Shown here piece after piece: positions 31,234-32,774 of a stretch of DNA of 32,774 nucleotides (position 1 is the stretch's first letter; each line of letters starts with the position of its first letter). The position numbers and the translations under genes were made by a program. The stretch spans positions 1 through 32,774 of the forward strand of contig JAANSK020269269.1 in assembly GCA_011763485.2 (NCBI GenBank), written 5' to 3'. Source of the stretch: Isoetes engelmannii. Taxonomy: Eukaryota > Streptophyta > Lycopodiopsida > Isoetales > Isoetaceae. The notes below the pieces were generated by a model. It was given only the letters and a program-made list of their open reading frames with translations, made no database searches and was not told the DNA's origin.

Positions 31234-31639
31234 AACATTGTGATTGGCAATGTTGCACTTTATGGAAGCAAAGAGGCTTATTTCAATGGGATGGCTGGAA
31301 AGAGATTCTGTGTAAGAAATTCTGGAGCTAAGGTGGTGATTGAAGGTGTTGTCGATCATGGGTGTGAATACATGACTAGTGGCGTTGCTTTTAATCTAAG
31401 CAAAACTGGGAGAAATTTTGCTTCAAGAATGAGTGGGGGTATTGCGTTTGTTTTAGATGTAGATGGTAGGTTCAAGGAGTGATGCAACCATCGTCTTGTA
31501 GATACAAAAATTTGTTAAAGTGTCTCCTAGAGATTATAAGGGAGTGCTTGAGGAGATGAAAGCCAAGGAAGCAGCTACAAAGGAGGAGGAACTTATAAAG
31601 AAGGATGCATGGGAGGACTTAAAGAAAATGGCTAATTGA
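31234..31639 (+). pseudogene. Glutamate synthase (GOGAT) fragment
   Basis: The C-terminal GXGXG-helix domain of plant NADH-type glutamate synthase large subunit. It reads [41 protein letters not shown] and [15 protein letters not shown] few residues of the usual YGATSGEAYF are deleted. After FKE comes TGA (31480-31482), then CNHRLVD in frame. About 45 residues are then missing and, in a shifted frame, KFVKVSPRDYKGVLEEMKA and KKDAWEDLKKMAN follow, ending at TGA 31637-31639. The intact enzyme exceeds 2000 residues and makes glutamate from glutamine and 2-oxoglutarate. Nothing else of it is present, so this is a relic. Confidence 0.9.
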
Positions 31640-32164
31640 TGGGAGCTCACCTACTTGTTTGGATGGCTTCTTTTACCTAATATAAGCATTGTTGTTTGTG
31701 TTTATTTTGCAGCGTAGTCAAGTACTTATCCACGAAGATGTTTGATCTGTAGAGCTTGGAGTTATTTCATGTGTTTAAGGCAACTAAGCTAACCAAGAGG
31801 CCAGAGTCCGGCCTTTCTATGGTCTGATATGCTCAAGGAAAATTCCATGGCTACTGTAATCTTGTGGGCTTTCTCAGATCTCCTCTTGTTCCTCAAGTGT
31901 CAATATCGACAGGAGTAATAAGCAAAAATAGAAAAAGATTCATGCTGAAGGAATCTGCTTGTCTTACGAGAGAATGTCACTAGGCAAAACTTGTTTGTAA
32001 TTACCACCTTGCATACTCAACATAGGTTTAATCGTCTTTAGGAGTTGCCTGCATAATCATGTACTTGTGATTATTGCATACAGATTAATGCTAATAAGGC
32101 TATTGGCTGTGTTTTGCAGAAACTTATTCTCTTGTCTTGTCTCTAAGCTTTTGTTTCTTGATAG
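31640..32164. other. No gene recognised
   Basis: Non-coding between the GOGAT relic and the helicase exon. The stretch before 32165 ends in a pyrimidine-rich acceptor (TTGTTTCTTGATAG), so it may be ancestral intron of the helicase gene. Confidence 0.35.
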
Positions 32165-32290
32165 GCTTCCCCATACATGGTACCCCTTTGCTAGAAAAAA
32201 GAAGAGGCAAGTTGTATTGCATGTAGGTCCTACAAATAGTGGCAACACTTACAGAGCTCTTCAACAACTTCAAAACAGCCCATCTGGCAT
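32165..32290 (+). pseudogene. SUV3-like RNA helicase, single exon
   Basis: One exon-like piece with both splice signals: acceptor before 32165 and donor GT at 32291. It encodes LPHTWYPFARKKKRQVVLHV, then GPTNSGNTYRALQQLQNSPSG, the N-terminal ATP-binding part of mitochondrial SUPV3L1/SUV3 DExH helicases. The Walker A motif should be GPTNSGKT. The catalytic Lys codon is AAC (Asn) at 32244-32246, which should abolish ATP hydrolysis. The next expected exon (YCGPLRLLAWEV) is absent from the remaining 480 bases. It is probably an orphan exon. A long intron running past the window end is possible, but the lost Lys argues against a working gene. Confidence 0.8.
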
Positions 32291-32774
32291 GTTACCAATC
32301 CTTTTTCTATATTATTAGAGTCATTATTGGAATTGAATCATTTAGCACTAACAGTAGATTTTACTGCCACATCTTCGAATTCAATGTGGAAACTGCATCT
32401 ACAGTTAACTAGATAGTTTGCATCCAAATATTTATGGCTCTCTAACATGTCATGGTCATATTTAGTGCTTGTAGATCAGAGAGTAGCAGACCATGGTGCT
32501 TGTAGATCGGAGAGTAGCAGGTCATTGGAGAGTAGCAAGCCATGGTGTAACCATTTTGTTATGGTGATGTAATAAAACTCCAAACATTGTACCATGCCAA
32601 ACACTTTACATGGTCAACAACATTAGGAATTTGCTGTGAAATTCCATGCATAGCCATAAATTTATGTCAAGGGTCAACGTCCGAGCAGCCCATACTAATC
32701 TCAGATGTTCGGACATACCACTGCATCAGTTGCTCGCGTCACCCATGGTGGCACGGTTGGGTTCTTACATCCTG
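32291..32774. other. Window end, no gene recognised
   Basis: Contains the tandem repeat at 32465-32540. The last ~110 bases are more GC-rich than the rest, which may mean another element begins there, but too little is visible. Confidence 0.35.
32465..32540. repeat. 31-bp period tandem repeat
   Basis: GTGCTTGTAGATC.GAGAGT at 32465 and 32496 are two near-identical units. A third, shortened unit (GGAGAGTAGCAAGCCATGG) follows to about 32542. Confidence 0.85.

Noticed and set aside
1-32774. CRISPR array, bacterial operon or phage features
   Set aside because: The repeats present are two- to five-unit tandem duplications without spacers. Gene structure with introns and plant retroelements shows eukaryotic nuclear DNA.

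Overview
This window is nuclear DNA of a land plant. It is AT-rich and gene-poor, with spliceosomal introns, plant-type LTR retrotransposons, LINE remains and scattered pieces of plant genes. The Myb/SANT-like remnant near 25-28 kb and the kinase remnant near 26.5 kb recall families I know best from ferns, lycophytes and bryophytes. A fern or other non-seed plant is therefore my best guess, but this is an inference and a gymnosperm is not excluded.

Only one gene looks intact: a multi-exon F-box plus FIST_C-domain protein on the + strand (6916-11757). I could assemble it as 11 exons with consistent splice phases, giving 478 residues.

Layout: 1-896 is intergenic with a hairpin and a diverged duplication. 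897-4201 is a complete non-autonomous LTR retrotransposon: 237-bp LTRs, GGGAA target duplication, no gag or pol. Its primer-binding site matches the anticodon arm, not the 3' end, of initiator tRNA-Met. About 5060-6460 (- strand) is a decayed LINE reverse transcriptase. 6916-11757 is the F-box/FIST gene. 11810-13625 is non-coding and ends in an A-rich tract. 13931-16530 is an old LTR-element remnant carrying two later insertions: a 73-bp tRNA-like piece with a 16-bp target duplication, and a 375-bp LINE 3' end with an 18-bp target duplication. 18000-23004 (- strand) is a full-length but dead Ty1/copia element with GTGCA target duplication, about 5% LTR divergence, frameshifts, a nonsense codon, and Asp-to-Asn changes in the integrase and reverse-transcriptase active sites. 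23961-24972 (-) is a receptor-like kinase pseudogene. 25225-28335 (+) is a broken Myb/SANT-like gene whose middle part holds another kinase fragment (-). 31234-31639 is a glutamate synthase fragment and 32165-32290 is one exon of a SUV3-type mitochondrial RNA helicase with its Walker A lysine replaced.

There is no pathway or operon here. The region reads as a graveyard of mobile elements and gene fragments around one working gene. The most unusual items are the half-tRNA-primed non-autonomous LTR element and the tRNA-sized insertion with its paralogous empty site.
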